A stretch of 64,000 nt of DNA from Paenibacillus amylolyticus (GCF_029689945.1 NZ_CP121451.1:682001-746000); one strand, 5' to 3'; shown: positions 52,329 to 62,815, counted from the first letter of the stretch. Numbers and translations are program-made. The notes: a model not told the origin generated them from the sequence alone.

Positions 52329-53336
52329 TCAGCTCAATACATGACCTGCGGATTCTCGGATAACCAATTCGGGCTTCAACACAATCTTCTGTGGCTCTTT
52401 TTGTTCATCCTTCAACTCTTCGATCAACAGATCTACGGCGCGATGTCCCAGTTCTTCAATTGGCTGGGCAACGGTTGTAAGCGGTGGACTGGTTACCGAA
52501 GCAAGAATGGTATTATCGAATCCGATAATCGACACATCCTCTGGCACGCGTAACCCTAGCTCTTTGGCTGCCTGAAGCGCACCGATGGCCTGTATGTCAT
52601 TACAACAGAACAAACCTGTGGGATGATCGTTCTCACCGAGCAGCAGTAGCGCCTCTTTTTTGGCCGAGCTCAGGTCAGCTGCAGATTCTCGGATCTGATC
52701 TGCTTCCAGCGTATAACCTGCCTTATTCAGCGTTTCACGGAATCCGCGTACACGTTCTTGACTGCTGCTGACTTTGGACGGTTCAGACAATACCGCTACA
52801 CGGGTGTGCCCAAGTTCAAGCAGATGCTCCGCTGCAAGTGCTCCGCCGAGCATGTCGTCGATGGTGACCGTATGTACCGACAGCGAAGGCATATGACGGG
52901 CAATCAGAGCAACAGGTATCGACTGTTGCAGAAGGGGTGACAAAATCTCGGCATTATCGATCCCGGTTCCGATCATCATGCCATCGACCCTTTTTTGCTG
53001 GAGCAGATTCAAGTAACGCTCTACCCGCTCGTCCTTATTATCCGTACTGCAGATGACCACGCTGTAGCCCAATTGCCGGCTTCGATCCTCTACCGCTCTG
53101 GCCAGTTCTGCGAAATACGGGTTCGAAATGTCCGGTACGAGCAGCCCCAATGTGTACGTCTGCTTGCCTGTAAGTGCAGCTGCGATCGCACTGGGTTGAT
53201 AGTGGAGGCGTTCCATGATCTCCATAATCTCGGCACGGCGCTTCTCACTGATCTTGCCTTTGCCATTAATGACCTGCGAGACGGTTGCAATGGATACACC
53301 CGCCTCACGTGCTATATCGTATATGGTTGCTTTCAT
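52329..53336 (-). CDS. LacI family regulator at the end of the inositol operon
   Basis: 335 residues starting MKATIYDIAREAGVSIATVS. The LacI HTH is at residues 2-24, the hinge helix QPSAIAAALTG near 50 and the periplasmic-binding-type core follows (TYTLGLLVPDISNPYFAEL, PTGLFCCNDIQAIGA, VSIIGFDN, PPLTTVAQP). The frame allows 17 more upstream codons without support. It lies 213 bases after iolB on the same strand. LacI proteins bind central-CG palindromes such as the TTAAGCGCTTAA sites before iolD, so it is the likely repressor. B. subtilis uses a DeoR-type IolR instead. Confidence 0.92.
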   Translation of the reverse strand: MKATIYDIAREAGVSIATVSQVINGKGKISEKRRAEIMEIMERLHYQPSAIAAALTGKQTYTLGLLVPDISNPYFAELARAVEDRSRQLGYSVVICSTDNKDERVERYLNLLQQKRVDGMMIGTGIDNAEILSPLLQQSIPVALIARHMPSLSVHTVTIDDMLGGALAAEHLLELGHTRVAVLSEPSKVSSSQERVRGFRETLNKAGYTLEADQIRESAADLSSAKKEALLLLGENDHPTGLFCCNDIQAIGALQAAKELGLRVPEDVSIIGFDNTILASVTSPPLTTVAQPIEELGHRAVDLLIEELKDEQKEPQKIVLKPELVIRESAGHVLS

Positions 53337-53549
53337 CGTTTTTTCCCCATTTATGCTATATATAAATTGCGTTATACATGAATCCATTTCATAATACCTT
53401 TGGCTGCTTCAATCAAGCCTAAGTTACAGAAATCCATTTATAGTGAGTTATGAAATTGATACGCATAGATCGTTGTTCTCTTCTCATTATGCAGGGGAAG
53501 TCCGCATACGCAACTTGAAGTGAGCACAATCTGCGTAGCATGAGTTGTT

Positions 53550-54356
53550 TTACTTTTTCATCAACCACTCATGGTCAGGATCGTTATGGAATTTCCATGT
53601 CCGCGTCGGGCCAGCCATCACGTTCAGATAGTAAACCTCATACCCCGGAGGAGCACCTACCGGATGATATCCGTCCGGAACAAGCACCACTTCCCCGTTC
53701 TTCACTGCTAACGTCTCATCCACAGAACGATCATCCGTATATATGCGCTGAATGGCAAACCCTTGCTCAGGCTGCACACGGAAATAATACGTTTCTTCAA
53801 GCAAAGATTCATCCGGGAGCGCGTCCCGATCATGCTTATGTGGCGGGTAACTGGACCAATGCCCATCGGGTGTGAATACCTCAACAACAAGCAAGCTGTC
53901 TGCTTCCTTCTGTTCCGGCAAAATGTTGTGAATCTGGCGTTCCAGATTGCCATACCCTCTTGCCTCTACTCCTACATCTTCGGGTGCAATGAGACGAGCC
54001 GGGTACGTGCCTTTACCAGGTGCAACACATATAGCAATTTCCAATGCAGTACGTGCTGTGATCTGCACTTGATCGGAAGTTGAGACGTAGACCGAATACG
54101 GCGGGATTTTCTCGAAAACACTCATTCGTTTCCCGATATTATCCCATGTATGCTCCCGGGTGCTTACATTGGCGAAACCACTGAGAAGCACGACACAGAG
54201 TTCTTGATCACCACTCTCACGGGTTAAGGTCTCCCCCTCCGCCAGTTTCGCTACCTGAAAGCCCACATATTCCCACCCAGCTGTCTCCGGTGTTACGTTG
54301 ATCAGCGTGCCGTCCCCTTCCGGGTTGACCACGGGTTTCACAATACGTTCTAACAT
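53550..54356 (-). CDS. iolB: 5-deoxy-glucuronate isomerase IolB
   Basis: 268-residue bicupin enzyme that isomerises 5-deoxy-glucuronate to 2-deoxy-5-keto-gluconate. Cupin metal residues are in SSYPPHKHD near 178 and in the EETYYFRV and GYHPVGAPPGYEVYYLNVMAG segments. The chosen ATG is MLERIV, about 11 nt after AAAGGAG; a GTG four codons earlier is possible but touches the ribosome site. It lies behind iolG and ahead of the lacI-type gene. Confidence 0.94.
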   Translation of the reverse strand: MLERIVKPVVNPEGDGTLINVTPETAGWEYVGFQVAKLAEGETLTRESGDQELCVVLLSGFANVSTREHTWDNIGKRMSVFEKIPPYSVYVSTSDQVQITARTALEIAICVAPGKGTYPARLIAPEDVGVEARGYGNLERQIHNILPEQKEADSLLVVEVFTPDGHWSSYPPHKHDRDALPDESLLEETYYFRVQPEQGFAIQRIYTDDRSVDETLAVKNGEVVLVPDGYHPVGAPPGYEVYYLNVMAGPTRTWKFHNDPDHEWLMKK

Positions 54357-54388
54357 CTTGCCATCCACTCCTTTCTGTATTCGTTCAC

Positions 54389-55443
54389 TTACTGGGGCGT
54401 TGCCGTTTGCGATTCCACGAGTACACCAGAAACTTCACTCAGCTTCACTGGTCTTCCCTGCTCCATGGAGATTTTTGCTGCCAGCGCAATTCGTTCTGCC
54501 TGTACTGCATCGTGGCCATCTACGATAACAGGTGTTTCATGGATGATCGCATCGATGAAGAGGGCTGTCTCCTGCACATATGCTTCATTGTAGCGTTCCA
54601 GGAAAAGTGTAACGGTTTGTCGCGCATAAGCCCGTTCGCTGTACTGATCTCAGCCGTATTGGGATGATCATTCGCCGCTGCGGCGCTGCCCATTGAACCA
54701 AATACTTCAACACGCTGATCGTATCCGTATACAGCCTGACGGCTGTTATCAATAACACCAATTGCCCCGTTCGCAAACGTCATCGTTACAATCGCCGTAT
54801 CCACGTCACCATGTTCCGCAAAGACCGGATTGATCAGCACGTTGCCCTGAGCGTATACTTCTTCCACTTCACTGCCCGACAGATACCGAGCCATATCAAA
54901 ATCGTGAATCATCATGTCCATGAAAATCCCGCCAGACACCCGGATATACTCCGCAGGCGGTGGAGACGGGTCGCGAGACGTAATTTTGATAATATGCGGA
55001 TCACCAATCGTACCATCCTGCACATGGGCACGTACCCGTCTGAAGTTGTGATCGAAACGGCGGTTAAACCCGATTTGCAGCTTCACACCAGCCTTCTGCA
55101 CTGCTGCTACAGCCGCTTGGGTCTGCGCCAGATCCATGCTAACCGGCTTCTCGCAGAAGATGTGTTTGCCCGCCTGAGCAGCCTGTTCGATCAGCGGCAC
55201 ATGTGTATCTGTTGAAGAACAGATCAGCACCGCGTCTACATTAGGCATCGAGATTAACTGGCTGCTGTCCGTCGTTACAACAGGGATGCCACGTCTGGAG
55301 GCCCAAGCCTCCAATTCAGGACCTGCGAACAAGTCACTGATTCCTACAATTTCGGCATGCGGGTTGCGCAGGAGATTGTCTGCATGTATTTTGCCGATCC
55401 GTCCAGCACCGATGATGCCAATTCTCACTTTGTCCTTGCCCAT
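54389..55443 (-). CDS. iolG: Inositol 2-dehydrogenase IolG, one frameshift
   Basis: Gfo/Idh/MocA oxidoreductase, first step of inositol catabolism (myo-inositol to scyllo-inosose, NAD-linked). Rossmann motif RIGIIGAGRIGKIHADNL starts near residue 7; CEKPVSMD near 97 carries the catalytic Lys; GGIFMDMMIHDFDMARYLSG near 172 has the Asp/His pair. The frame breaks at the TTTTCC run near 54600; one extra T joins LHF to FLERYNEAYVQETALFIDAI. Corrected length 351 residues. ATG has GAGGATAACGG upstream. Confidence 0.92.
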
Positions 55444-55512
55444 TCCGTTATCCTCCCTATGTGCGTCCATATGGGCTGGGCGTTCCCCTTAGCCCGAGTT
55501 ATGCTCTGGTTG

Positions 55513-56988
55513 TTACCAGCGTGCCGTTACCATCTTCTTGCGAGTGTAGAATTCAACACCATCCGTGCCGTTGGCATGCAGATCACCATAGAAGGACTTC
55601 TTCCAACCGGAAAACGGGAAAAATGCCATTGGTGCAGGTACACCCAGGTTAATCCCCAACATGCCCGCATCAATTGTCTCCCGGAATTGACGCATACTTG
55701 CACCGCTACGGGTGAACAGACACGCACCATTCGCGAAGTCGGAACGGTTCGCAAGCTCAATGGCTTCCTCCAGCGTAGACACTCTTGCCACCGAGAGTAC
55801 TGGGGCAAAGATCTCATCCTGCCAGATTTTCATATTGCTCTGCACCTGGTCGAATACCGTTGGTCCTACAAAATAACCCGAACCATCTGTTTCCTGATCT
55901 TTGCGTCCATCCCGAATCAAGGCCGCGCCTTCCTGCTCTCCGGACTCAATGTAATGGAGTGTACGCTCTTTATGTGGTCCACGGATAACAGGACCAAGGA
56001 ACACGCCCTCATCCATACCATTACCGATGGTAATGCGATCTGCTGCTTCCACCAGCTTTTGCACCAGTTCATCAGCCACATCACCGACAGCCACGACAAC
56101 CGAACATGCCATGCAGCGCTCCCCTGCTGAGCCAAAGGCTGCACTGGTAATCTCTTTCACGGCTAGGTCGAGATCAGCGTCTGGCATAACGATGGAGTGG
56201 TTTTTGGCGCCTGCGAGTGCCTGTACCCGTTTGCCATGCTTGGATGCAGTGGTGTAGACGTATTCAGCCACAGGTTGTGATCCGACAAAGGAGATTGCTT
56301 GAACATCCTTATGTTCCAGCAGGCCATTCACGACATCATGTGCACCATGTACGATGTTGAGCACTCCGTCCGGAAGCCCTGCTTCCTTAAACAGCTCTGC
56401 CAGGCGGCCTGCCAGGAGCGGTGTACGCTCGGACGGCTTCAGAACAAAGGTGTTACCGCATGCGATAGCCAGCGGGAACATCCAGCACGGCACCATCATC
56501 GGGAAGTTGAACGGGGTAATTCCCCCAATAACTCCGATTGGGTAACGATACATGCCAGACTCCAGTCCTGTCGCGATATCAGGCAGCTGTTTGCCCATCA
56601 TTAGATTCGGGGCACCTGCCGCAAACTCGACACACTCAATGCCACGCAATACCTCACCATACGCTTCAGCGTAGCTTTTGCCGTTCTCCAGCGTTACCAG
56701 GCGGGCGAGCTCTTCCCAATGCTCCACCAGCAGCTGCTGGAAGCGGAACAGAATACGTGCACGGCGTGGAACCGGCGTGCCGCTCCAGGACTTGAACGCT
56801 TCCCGTGCCGTCTGTACGGCCAGATCCACGTCCGCTTGTTCAGACAGTGGCACGTGTGCAATCACCTCTTCTGTAGCCGGGTTTACAACCGGCTCCGTAC
56901 GAGTTGCCGCTGGGGTTACCCAGGCACCTCCGATCCAGTTTTGTACCGTTGTCGCTGTTGCAGACGCTTCAGATATTCCTTTTCCCAT
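55513..56988 (-). CDS. iolA: Methylmalonate-semialdehyde dehydrogenase IolA/MmsA
   Basis: 491-residue CoA-acylating aldehyde dehydrogenase, last step of inositol breakdown. Motifs: [21 protein letters not shown] near residue 150, [23 protein letters not shown] near 226, and [15 protein letters not shown] near 280 with the catalytic Cys. The GTNVF-like C-terminal signature is [20 protein letters not shown]. Uninterrupted frame, in contrast to iolG, iolE and iolD around it. It follows iolC by about 100 bases. Confidence 0.95.
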   Translation of the reverse strand: MGKGISEASATATTVQNWIGGAWVTPAATRTEPVVNPATEEVIAHVPLSEQADVDLAVQTAREAFKSWSGTPVPRRARILFRFQQLLVEHWEELARLVTLENGKSYAEAYGEVLRGIECVEFAAGAPNLMMGKQLPDIATGLESGMYRYPIGVIGGITPFNFPMMVPCWMFPLAIACGNTFVLKPSERTPLLAGRLAELFKEAGLPDGVLNIVHGAHDVVNGLLEHKDVQAISFVGSQPVAEYVYTTASKHGKRVQALAGAKNHSIVMPDADLDLAVKEITSAAFGSAGERCMACSVVVAVGDVADELVQKLVEAADRITIGNGMDEGVFLGPVIRGPHKERTLHYIESGEQEGAALIRDGRKDQETDGSGYFVGPTVFDQVQSNMKIWQDEIFAPVLSVARVSTLEEAIELANRSDFANGACLFTRSGASMRQFRETIDAGMLGINLGVPAPMAFFPFSGWKKSFYGDLHANGTDGVEFYTRKKMVTARW

Positions 56989-57087
56989 AGCCCTGTCTCC
57001 CTTCGCTTATGTGTGGTTTCTTATGTTCAACGTATATCATGGATGTTGATCTGTATGAGCGTGTTATTCAAAGTATTGCAATCTGCT

Positions 57088-58098
57088 TCAGGACACGGTG
57101 ATCTCGCCCCGATTGCAACGTTCGATGTAATCATTCACCTGTTCCACCGTTGGCATCGCATCCGAACAGCTGTGGCTGGAAATGACGATACTTGCTGCCC
57201 CACTGCCGTACGCCATACTGCGCTCAATCGTCCAGCCCTGCATCAATCCATACAGGAAACCTGCCGCGTAAGAGTCGCCTGCACCGAACGTTTTGACCAC
57301 TTTGGCCGGATAGCTGTCCGCACGGTGGGAAAGCCCTTCACGCGTATAAGCAATGGAGCCTTCCTTCCCGTGTTTGATTACAACAATGTTGGCTGAAAAA
57401 TCAAACCATTTCTGTGCAGTCACCTGATCGCTATGATCGGGATTGTGGTCGAATGTCTCCATCATGTCGAACTCTTCACGTGTGCCCAGGATAATGTCGC
57501 ATTTCTCGGCTGCGAGGTTGTAATAGACCGCTGTCTCTTCATCTGATGTCCATGTATATGGGCGATAGTCCAGATCAAACACAATGACGGTGCCATGTTT
57601 TTTCGCATACGTTAGTGCCTGTAATACGGCTTCACGAGATGGACTCTGCGCGAGGGCCGTGCCTGAGATCAGCAGCACTTTGGAGTCAGCAATCAACTGC
57701 TCCTGTACCTCTTGTGCCCGTAATAACAGATCGGCCACATTGTCCCGGTACATCAGGATACTGCAATCGGTTGGGCTTTTGATCTCGGTAAAAGCAAGCC
57801 CTGTCACCGCTCCGGTGTCATCTGTCACCACATTCGATGTGTCGATGCCGTTCTTCTCCAGATAGCTATGGATGAATTGACCCATCTGGTCATTCGCGAT
57901 CTTACCGATAAAAGCCGTCTCCATACCCAGTCTGGACATGCCTATCGTAATATTGGCCGGCGAGCCACCCACATATTTCGTAAACGTCATCGTCTCTTCC
58001 ATCGGGCGATTGATCTCATTGGCGTTCAAGTCGATGCACAAGCGACCAATCGCGGTGAAATCCTTCTTCCTGGATTCTGGAAAGGATACATAAGTCAT
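57088..58098 (-). CDS. iolC: 5-dehydro-2-deoxygluconokinase IolC
   Basis: 336-residue PfkB-family kinase that phosphorylates 2-deoxy-5-keto-gluconate. N-terminal signature GGSPANITIGMSRLG near residue 44 and C-terminal signature TFGAGDSYAAGFLYG near 268 with the catalytic Asp. The C-terminal segment ASIVISSHSCSDAMPT is typical of IolC. ATG follows AAGGGGC. Placed between iolE and iolA. The downstream aldolase IolJ is not encoded in the window. Confidence 0.95.
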   Translation of the reverse strand: MTYVSFPESRKKDFTAIGRLCIDLNANEINRPMEETMTFTKYVGGSPANITIGMSRLGMETAFIGKIANDQMGQFIHSYLEKNGIDTSNVVTDDTGAVTGLAFTEIKSPTDCSILMYRDNVADLLLRAQEVQEQLIADSKVLLISGTALAQSPSREAVLQALTYAKKHGTVIVFDLDYRPYTWTSDEETAVYYNLAAEKCDIILGTREEFDMMETFDHNPDHSDQVTAQKWFDFSANIVVIKHGKEGSIAYTREGLSHRADSYPAKVVKTFGAGDSYAAGFLYGLMQGWTIERSMAYGSGAASIVISSHSCSDAMPTVEQVNDYIERCNRGEITVS

Positions 58099-58301
58099 TG
58101 CATGTGAGCCCCTTTCTATGTTGAGATTTTACAAGTTGCATGTTGTATATGGATATCTAGACCAGTTACTCATTCCAGCGCGAAGAATAATAAACGGCTA
58201 GAAAAGGTCAATTTTATTTTGCAATCGTAACGTTATAGTTTTGCTAACCTTCTTGTTTTCACTTCATGGGTATGGTCCTCTCCCGATCTCTATGTCTGCA
58301 T

Positions 58302-59203
58302 CTAGCTCTGTTGGTATAAGGACTCCATGTAGTTCAAAGAACGTTTGGCATACTCATACGGGTTATGAATCGCAGGGTCCTGCTCTCCTTCAAGCATCGC
58401 CCAGCCATCGTATCCTCGTGTGATCAGTTCTTGCAGAATTGGTGCAAAATCAATGCATCCATCTCCTGGTACGGTGAACACGCCTCTACGAATACAACCG
58501 ACAAAGTCGGATTGCTCCGCACGTGCTTCATCCAGCACATGAGGACGGATATCTTTCAGATGGATATAAGCGATCCGATCATAGTGTTTGCGCAGCAGTT
58601 CCAACGGATTGGCTCCGCCATAGTAGGCATGACCTGTGTCATAGAGCAGATACACGAGAGAAGGGTCCGTCAACTCCATTAGTCGATCAATCTCATCCGG
58701 TTGCTCTACCACTGTGCCTCCATGATGATGGTACGTGAGCTTCAACCCGTGTTCACGCGCAATGGCTCCTGCTTCATTCAACCCTTCAGCAAGAATATGC
58801 CATTCAGCTTCGCTGAGCCTGAGCACTTCTTTTTCATTCGGTGTTCGTCTTGGATCAAAATGAAGTGACCCACCTACCTCCGCTGTACTAATCACCTTAC
58901 TGCCCATGGATTGCAAAAATTCCGCATGTCTGCGATAACTGTCCAACTCCGACTGACGATACGCCGGATCGGAGAAAGTACGGATTTCCACTGAGAGACC
59001 AGTTTGATATTCCTTTGACTCAATTCCTCACGCAATATGGCCGGATCAGTTGGATACTTACGCCCCATCTCTGTACCCGTCAGCCCGAGACGCTGAATGT
59101 CATCCAGTATCTCTGCACACGTTGTCGCATCACCATGCTCCTTCACATCTTCACCGACCCAATTGATCGGATGGATCCCAAGCTGGAATGGCAGCTTGCT
59201 CAT
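58302..59203 (-). CDS. iolE: Myo-inosose-2 dehydratase IolE, one frameshift
   Basis: TIM-barrel enzyme of 300 residues that dehydrates scyllo-inosose. Family motifs are LGIHPINWVGEDV at the N-terminus, GLTGTEMGRKYP, LTYHHHGGTVVEQ near 145, LLYDTGHAYYGG near 175 and HLKDIRP near 206, containing the metal-binding His, Asp and Glu. The frame breaks near 58989; one extra G joins LVSQW to EIRTFSDPAYRQ. AAAGGAG lies upstream of the ATG. Confidence 0.93.
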
Positions 59204-59310
59204 TGCTCCACGTCTCCTTTGTTGTTCAACATTATGCTTCACTTGGAATGTAGACTCTTATATAAATGGACTAAAGAATATTTACACGGCACACTCCGAT
59301 GTCAGAACAA

Positions 59311-59360
59311 CCTTCCGATGCAGCTTGCTTTTAGAAAGCTTTTGGCTCCACTTCTTCAGG
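59311..59360. repeat. Short dispersed repeat, copy 2
   Basis: CTTCCGATGCAGCT, then AGAAAGCTTTTGGCTCCACT and TCTTCAG, matching the copy at 19979-20030. It lies in the gap between iolD and iolE, which is otherwise without features. Confidence 0.55.
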
Positions 59361-59394
59361 CTCTCTTTTAGAAGGAATACGCTAATAAACCGGA

Positions 59395-61257
59395 CTAGAT
59401 AGGTCTTGCCTTGGCACGGTTGGCTTGCATGGTGTGATGCGCATGAACTACCTTTTCCTCGGCAGATACTTCGGGCACACCTACATTCCACCATGACTCG
59501 TATCCACCTGCGTTGGTTCCAGGCACGACCGGAATCTCAATCAACGTACTCACCGTTTCGTTCTTCGCATCTCGGATTGCCTGTTCCAGCTGTTCTGCTG
59601 TCTCGGCTCTATAGGATTTGGCCCCCATGCTTCGGGCATGTGCAGCAAAGTCTATTGGCATGTAATCCCCGGTTAGTCGTCCACTCTCGGCTTCCCGATA
59701 ACGGAACTCATTGCCGAACCCGTCGCTACCATGTTCCCTCTGCAAATTATGAATACACTGGAACCCGTTATTGTTGAATAGTAAAATGGTCATCTTCTTC
59801 TGTTCCTGCAAACTGGTCACAAACTCTGAATGCAGCATCAGATAACTGCCATCTCCTACCATGGCGTACACCTCACGATCCGGCTCGGCAAGTGCTGCTC
59901 CGAACGCTCCGCTAACCTCGTAACCCATACAGGAGAACCCATACTCCATGTGGTATGTTTTTGGTTCAGCCGCACGCCACAGACGATGCAGATCGCCTGG
60001 CAGACTGCCTGCCGCACATACGATGACGGAAGATGGATCAATAGTCCGGTTAACCACACCGACTGCCGTGGTCTGTGCCAGCCCTGCTTCATGTTGTGCT
60101 CCATACAGCCGATCCACTTCTGCATTCCACTCAGTTCGGAGATCAGCAATTTCGGATGCACCATACGCACTGCGGTATTGCCTCTGCTGCAATGCCTTCT
60201 GCAAAGCCTGCAATCCTTCGCGTGCATCTGCCAGAATGGCTTCTCCGCCTAACTTGGCGGCATCCATACCGTTCAGGTTGATGTTAATGAATGAAGCTTC
60301 CGGATGCTGAAAAGCAGAGCGGGACGCCGTCGTAAAGTCCGAGAACCGAGTACCGACGCCGATCACTACATCCGCTTCTTTAGCCAGCCTGTTGGCTGCC
60401 AGAGAGCCGGTAACCCCGATGGCCCCCACATTCAGTGGGTGGTCCCATGACACTGCGCTCTTGCCCGCCTGCGTCTCGGCGATCGGAATACCAAATGCCT
60501 CGGCGAACTCCACCAGTTGAACGGACGCCTCGGAGTACAACACACCGCCGCCTGCAACGAGTAGCGGCTTGCTGCCATGAGCAATCTGCTCTGTTGCCCG
60601 TTCAATGGTGCTTGCACCGGGGACGTCGGTCCAGATAATGTACTTTGCGGGCAAAGAACGATTCCGGGTAATCGAACGCTTCTGCCTGCACGTCCTGCGG
60701 CAGTGCCAGCGTTACTGCTCCTGTCTCTGCTGGATCCGTTAGTACACGCATGGCCTGTGTAGCAGCAATCATCAACTGTTCGGGACGAACAATACGATCC
60801 CAGTACTTACTGACGGCTTTGAATGGATCCGTGGCTGAGATTGTATAATCACTGCTCACTTCCAACTGCTGAAGCACCGGTCCGGTTCCCGTGTAGCAAA
60901 GTTGTCTCCAGGAAGCAATAAAACCGGAATCCGGTTCACCGTTGCTGTGGCTGCCGCTGTAATCATATTCAAAGCACCAGGTCCAATGGATGTTGTACAT
61001 GCATAGATCTGTCTGCGGTTCTTCTGCTTGGCATAGGCCGTTGCCGTATGCACCATACCTTGTTCGTTCTTGCCTTGCATATACGTCAGGCTTCCCGGAC
61101 TGCGCTCCAGCGCTTCTCCAATGCCTGTTACGTTGCCATGTCCAAAAATGCCGATGATTCCCTTCACAAACTTGGTTTCCACCCCGTCAACCGAAATATA
61201 TTGCTGATCCAGATATCGGAGCAGTGCCTGAGCCATCGTTAGTCGAATTGTATTCAT
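59395..61257 (-). CDS. iolD: 3D-(3,5/4)-trihydroxycyclohexane-1,2-dione hydrolase IolD, two frameshifts
   Basis: 620-residue thiamine-diphosphate enzyme that opens the inositol-derived ring. The N-terminal Pyr domain starts [19 protein letters not shown] with the catalytic Glu in [11 protein letters not shown]. The central domain carries [14 protein letters not shown], and the PP domain has [13 protein letters not shown] with the Mg-binding GDG and NNNGFQCI. One base is missing near 60888 (restores REPDPVLQQLE) and one C is extra near 60638 (restores [14 protein letters not shown]). It is the first gene of the inositol operon and follows the operator cluster. Confidence 0.94.
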
Positions 61258-61287
61258 GAGTTTGATCGCCGTCCTTTCCTTTACGGG

Positions 61288-61299
61288 TTAAGCGCTTAA
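61288..61299. promoter_or_regulatory. Inositol operator O1, TTAAGCGCTTAA
   Basis: Perfect 12-bp palindrome with a central CG, the form bound by LacI-family regulators, about 30 bases before iolD. Confidence 0.7.
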
Positions 61300-61311
61300 T
61301 CTACGTTAAGT

Positions 61312-61323
61312 TTAAGCGCCTTA
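61312..61323. promoter_or_regulatory. Degenerate inositol operator O2, TTAAGCGCCTTA
   Basis: The left half is identical to O1; the right half has an extra C. Spaced 24 bases from O1 and 22 from O3, about two helix turns each, so all three face the same side of the DNA. Confidence 0.45.
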
Positions 61324-61333
61324 CCCCTAAAGG

Positions 61334-61345
61334 TTAAGCGCTTAA
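61334..61345. promoter_or_regulatory. Inositol operator O3, TTAAGCGCTTAA
   Basis: Identical to O1 and 46 bases further upstream. Confidence 0.7.
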
Positions 61346-61387
61346 TTGATATGGTATTACAGGTTGCTGATTTACGCAAGCTATTTT

Positions 61388-61401
61388 TGTAAGCGTTTTT
61401 A
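61388..61401. promoter_or_regulatory. Near-consensus cre site (CcpA)
   Basis: TGTAAGCGTTTTTA matches TGWAANCGNTNWCA at all but one fixed position. It lies about 130 bases before iolD, suggesting glucose repression of inositol use. Confidence 0.55.
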
Positions 61402-61587
61402 TAAAATGTGATACAGAAAAGATATTATGTGTTTGGAGATGCACGAGACCTTCTGCAGTTGAACACTTCCACAATTAGAAATCTCCAATTCAAAAGAGGG
61501 GAATACATTGCGAGGATGGGATTCATGCTCTACGTGCGAGTTAACCATATCATCTTTGATCTCTGTTGATCTATATGCCTCTGAATG

Positions 61588-61619
61588 CAAAAAAGAGACG
61601 GTGAAGACCGTCTCTTTCT
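61588..61619 (-). terminator. Terminator of the second rRNA-tRNA operon
   Basis: AAAGAGACGGT-GAAG-ACCGTCTCTTT, a perfect 11-bp stem, with a T6 run on the minus strand. Confidence 0.88.
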
Positions 61620-61631
61620 TTTCAATATATA

Positions 61632-61702
61632 AGCGGGTGATGGGAATCGAACCCACGCTATTAGCTTGGAAGGCTAAAGTTCTACCATTGAACTACACCC
61701 GC
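61632..61702 (-). tRNA. tRNA-Gly(TCC), second array
   Basis: 71 nt, identical to the copy in the first array; CCA not encoded. Confidence 0.95.
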
Positions 61703-61712
61703 ATAACAACAA

Positions 61713-61786
61713 TCGGGATGACACGATTTGAACATGCGACCCCCTGGTCCCAAACCAGGTGCTCTACCAAGCTGAGCTACATCCCG
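61713..61786 (-). tRNA. tRNA-Pro(TGG), second array
   Basis: 74 nt, identical in body to the first-array copy. Confidence 0.95.
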
Positions 61787-61793
61787 TTATCTA

Positions 61794-61872
61794 TACCGGC
61801 GAGAGGACTCGAACCTCCACGGTTTCCCACTCGATTTTGAGTCGAGCGCGTCTGCCATTCCGCCACGCCGGC
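61794..61872 (-). tRNA. tRNA-Leu(CAA)
   Basis: 79 nt with anticodon loop CTCAAAA and a rather short variable arm for a Leu tRNA. CCA not encoded. Present only in this array. Confidence 0.9.
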
Positions 61873-61889
61873 AAAGTATGAAGTTATAA

Positions 61890-61966
61890 TGGCGCGCCCT
61901 GAGAGATTCGAACTCCCGGCCTTTTGATTCGTAGTCAAACGCTCTATCCAGCTGAGCTAAGGGCGC
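61890..61966 (-). tRNA. tRNA-Arg(ACG), second array
   Basis: 77 nt with encoded CCA, same as the first-array copy. Confidence 0.95.
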
Positions 61967-61973
61967 AAAATAT

Positions 61974-62048
61974 TGGAGCGGAAGACGGGAATCGAACCCG
62001 CGACCCTCGCCTTGGCAAGGCGATGCTCTACCGCTGAGCCACTTCCGC
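61974..62048 (-). tRNA. tRNA-Gly(GCC), second array
   Basis: 75 nt with encoded CCA. Confidence 0.95.
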
Positions 62049-62058
62049 AAATAAAGGA

Positions 62059-62139
62059 TGCGCGTGGAGGGACTTGAACCCCCACGTCAAAGACGCTAGA
62101 TCCTAAGTCTAGTGCGTCTGCCAATTCCGCCACACGCGC
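62059..62139 (-). tRNA. tRNA-Leu(TAG)
   Basis: 81 nt; anticodon loop CTTAGGA; CCA not encoded. Present only in this array. Confidence 0.93.
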
Positions 62140-62145
62140 ATATAA

Positions 62146-62221
62146 TGGTGAGTCATGAAGGGCTCGAACCTTCGACACCCTGATTAAAAGTCAGGTGCTC
62201 TACCAACTGAGCTAATGACTC
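62146..62221 (-). tRNA. tRNA-Lys(TTT), second array
   Basis: 76 nt with encoded CCA. Confidence 0.95.
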
Positions 62222-62230
62222 ATAGAAAAC

Positions 62231-62316
62231 TGGTGGAGGATGATGGATTCGAACCACCGAACCCGTACGGGAGCAGATTTACAGTCTGATGCGTTTGGCC
62301 ACTTCGCTAATCCTCC
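62231..62316 (-). tRNA. tRNA-Tyr(GTA)
   Basis: 86 nt with long variable arm and encoded CCA; anticodon loop CTGTAAA. Present only in this array. Confidence 0.95.
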
Positions 62317-62325
62317 AGGATTACA

Positions 62326-62401
<76 letters not shown>

Positions 62402-62421
62402 ATATTAAATTGTTTTGAAAA

Positions 62422-62497
<76 letters not shown>

Positions 62498-62504
62498 TTA
62501 CTAA

Positions 62505-62619
62505 ATGGCGGAACCGACGGGATACTCTCACTTCGTTCGAGACTGCGAAGCTTATGCTCTCGAAGTGAATGCTCCGACGAACCCAAAGACGGATTCTCAT
62601 CCCTGAAGCATATACAAGA
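62505..62619 (-). mobile_element. tRNA-tail-duplicating element downstream of tRNA-Asp
   Basis: In transcript order the intact tRNA-Asp is followed by about 95 bases of new sequence and then by a second copy of its own last 19 bases (62505-62523 repeats 62619-62637). The new sequence shares TTCGTTCGAGACTGCGAAGC, CTCCGACGAACC and GATTCTCATCCCT with the element after tRNA-Glu. In RNA it can form CACTTCG/CGAAGTG and GAGA/TCTC stems. It encodes no protein. The same place in the first array has no insert. Confidence 0.7.
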
Positions 62620-62697
62620 TGGCGGAACCGACGGGATTCGAACCCGCGATCTCCTGCGTGACAGGCAGGCATGTTAGGCCAACTACACCACGGTTCC
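62620..62697 (-). tRNA. tRNA-Asp(GTC), second array
   Basis: 78 nt with encoded CCA, complete. The partial copy of its tail at 62505-62523 is not a tRNA. Confidence 0.95.
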
Positions 62698-62724
62698 AGA
62701 TCACTTTCACAAAAGAAAGCTTAA

Positions 62725-62798
<74 letters not shown>

Positions 62799-62815
62799 TC
62801 GTTATAAAGATAATA

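Noticed and set aside
62505..62523. Extra tRNA-Asp copy
   Set aside because: Only the last 19 bases are present; no D-arm, anticodon or 5' half. It is the duplicated tail of the element.
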